Under the pieces are notes generated by a model. It did not search any database, had not been told where the DNA came from, and saw only the letters and a list, made by a program, of their open reading frames with translations. Positions 5,696 to 5,823 of a stretch of 5,823 nucleotides of DNA are shown here, in pieces. The position numbers were made by a program, and so were the translations under genes. The stretch's first letter is position 1. The number at the start of each line of letters is the position of its first letter. Source of the stretch: Acidimicrobiaceae bacterium (GTDB lineage Bacteria; Actinomycetota; Acidimicrobiia; Acidimicrobiales; UBA8190); assembly GCA_003453695.1 (NCBI GenBank), contig DMNK01000126.1, positions 1 to 5,823 on the forward strand. Reading direction: 5' to 3'.

Positions 5696-5823
5696 TGCCG
5701 ACACGCCGCAAGACGATGGGCGTGTGCCTGGAGGTGGGATCGAGGAGGGTGTTCGCCTCGGCAGTCGACTGGCCCGGGCTCAGCCGTTCCGGCCGCGACG
5801 AAACGGGCGCGCTGGAGATGCTC
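5695..5823 (+). CDS. Unidentified protein, 3' end cut by window edge
   Basis: An ATG at 5695-5697 overlaps the preceding TGA by one base (TGATG), and the frame is open to the last base, giving 43 residues of an incomplete gene. An in-frame ATG at 5716 is an alternative, but neither has a clear ribosome binding site, so coupling to the upstream gene favours 5695. After a basic start (PTRRKT) the sequence reads as a beta strand, then VFASAVDWPGLSRSGRDETGA and the beginning of a helix. The strand, PG turn, Gly and acidic-alanine helix pattern is loosely like the HicB-type fold, but also like short conserved actinobacterial proteins of unknown function. Too little is visible to assign a role. The overlap places it in the bioB-bsaP operon; whether it matters for biotin is unknown. 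Confidence 0.7.
   Translation, partial: MPTRRKTMGVCLEVGSRRVFASAVDWPGLSRSGRDETGALEML

Overview
The window is a compact, very GC-rich stretch of bacterial chromosome with strong G/C preference at codon third positions and short intergenic gaps. The content points to a high-GC actinobacterium. The best clue is a biotin synthase followed immediately by a small cysteine-rich protein resembling BsaP, the auxiliary protein that actinobacterial biotin synthases need. A lineage such as Acidimicrobiia, or a mycobacterial or streptomycete relative, would fit, but the sequence does not settle it. I see no tRNA, rRNA, CRISPR array, insertion sequence or phage gene.

Left part (1-2381, all + strand): the 3' end of a crotonase-superfamily (enoyl-CoA hydratase/isomerase) gene, then a small cupin of the 2,4'-dihydroxyacetophenone dioxygenase type, then a complete cytochrome P450. 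The order suggests a catabolic cluster for a lipid, steroid or aromatic acyl compound; the substrate cannot be read from the sequence. A strong hairpin sits directly behind the P450 stop codon.

Middle (2477-4342): a helical orphan protein of unknown function on the + strand, with a somewhat lower share of G/C-ending codons, runs convergently into a minus-strand acyl-CoA dehydrogenase of the ACAD10/11-like type. The dehydrogenase fits the same CoA-ester oxidation theme as the crotonase and P450.

Right part (4452-5823, + strand): a divergent gap of about 109 bases separates the dehydrogenase from bioB. bioB, the bsaP-like gene and a third, unidentified gene cut by the window edge are joined by ATGA and TGATG stop/start overlaps, so they are probably one translationally coupled operon. 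This is the most interesting part. The biotin synthase keeps the radical-SAM cysteines but has no cysteine in the region of the second [2Fe-2S] ligand (E. coli Cys128), and it sits next to a seven-cysteine partner protein. That raises the possibility that BsaP completes or builds the sulfur-donating cluster.
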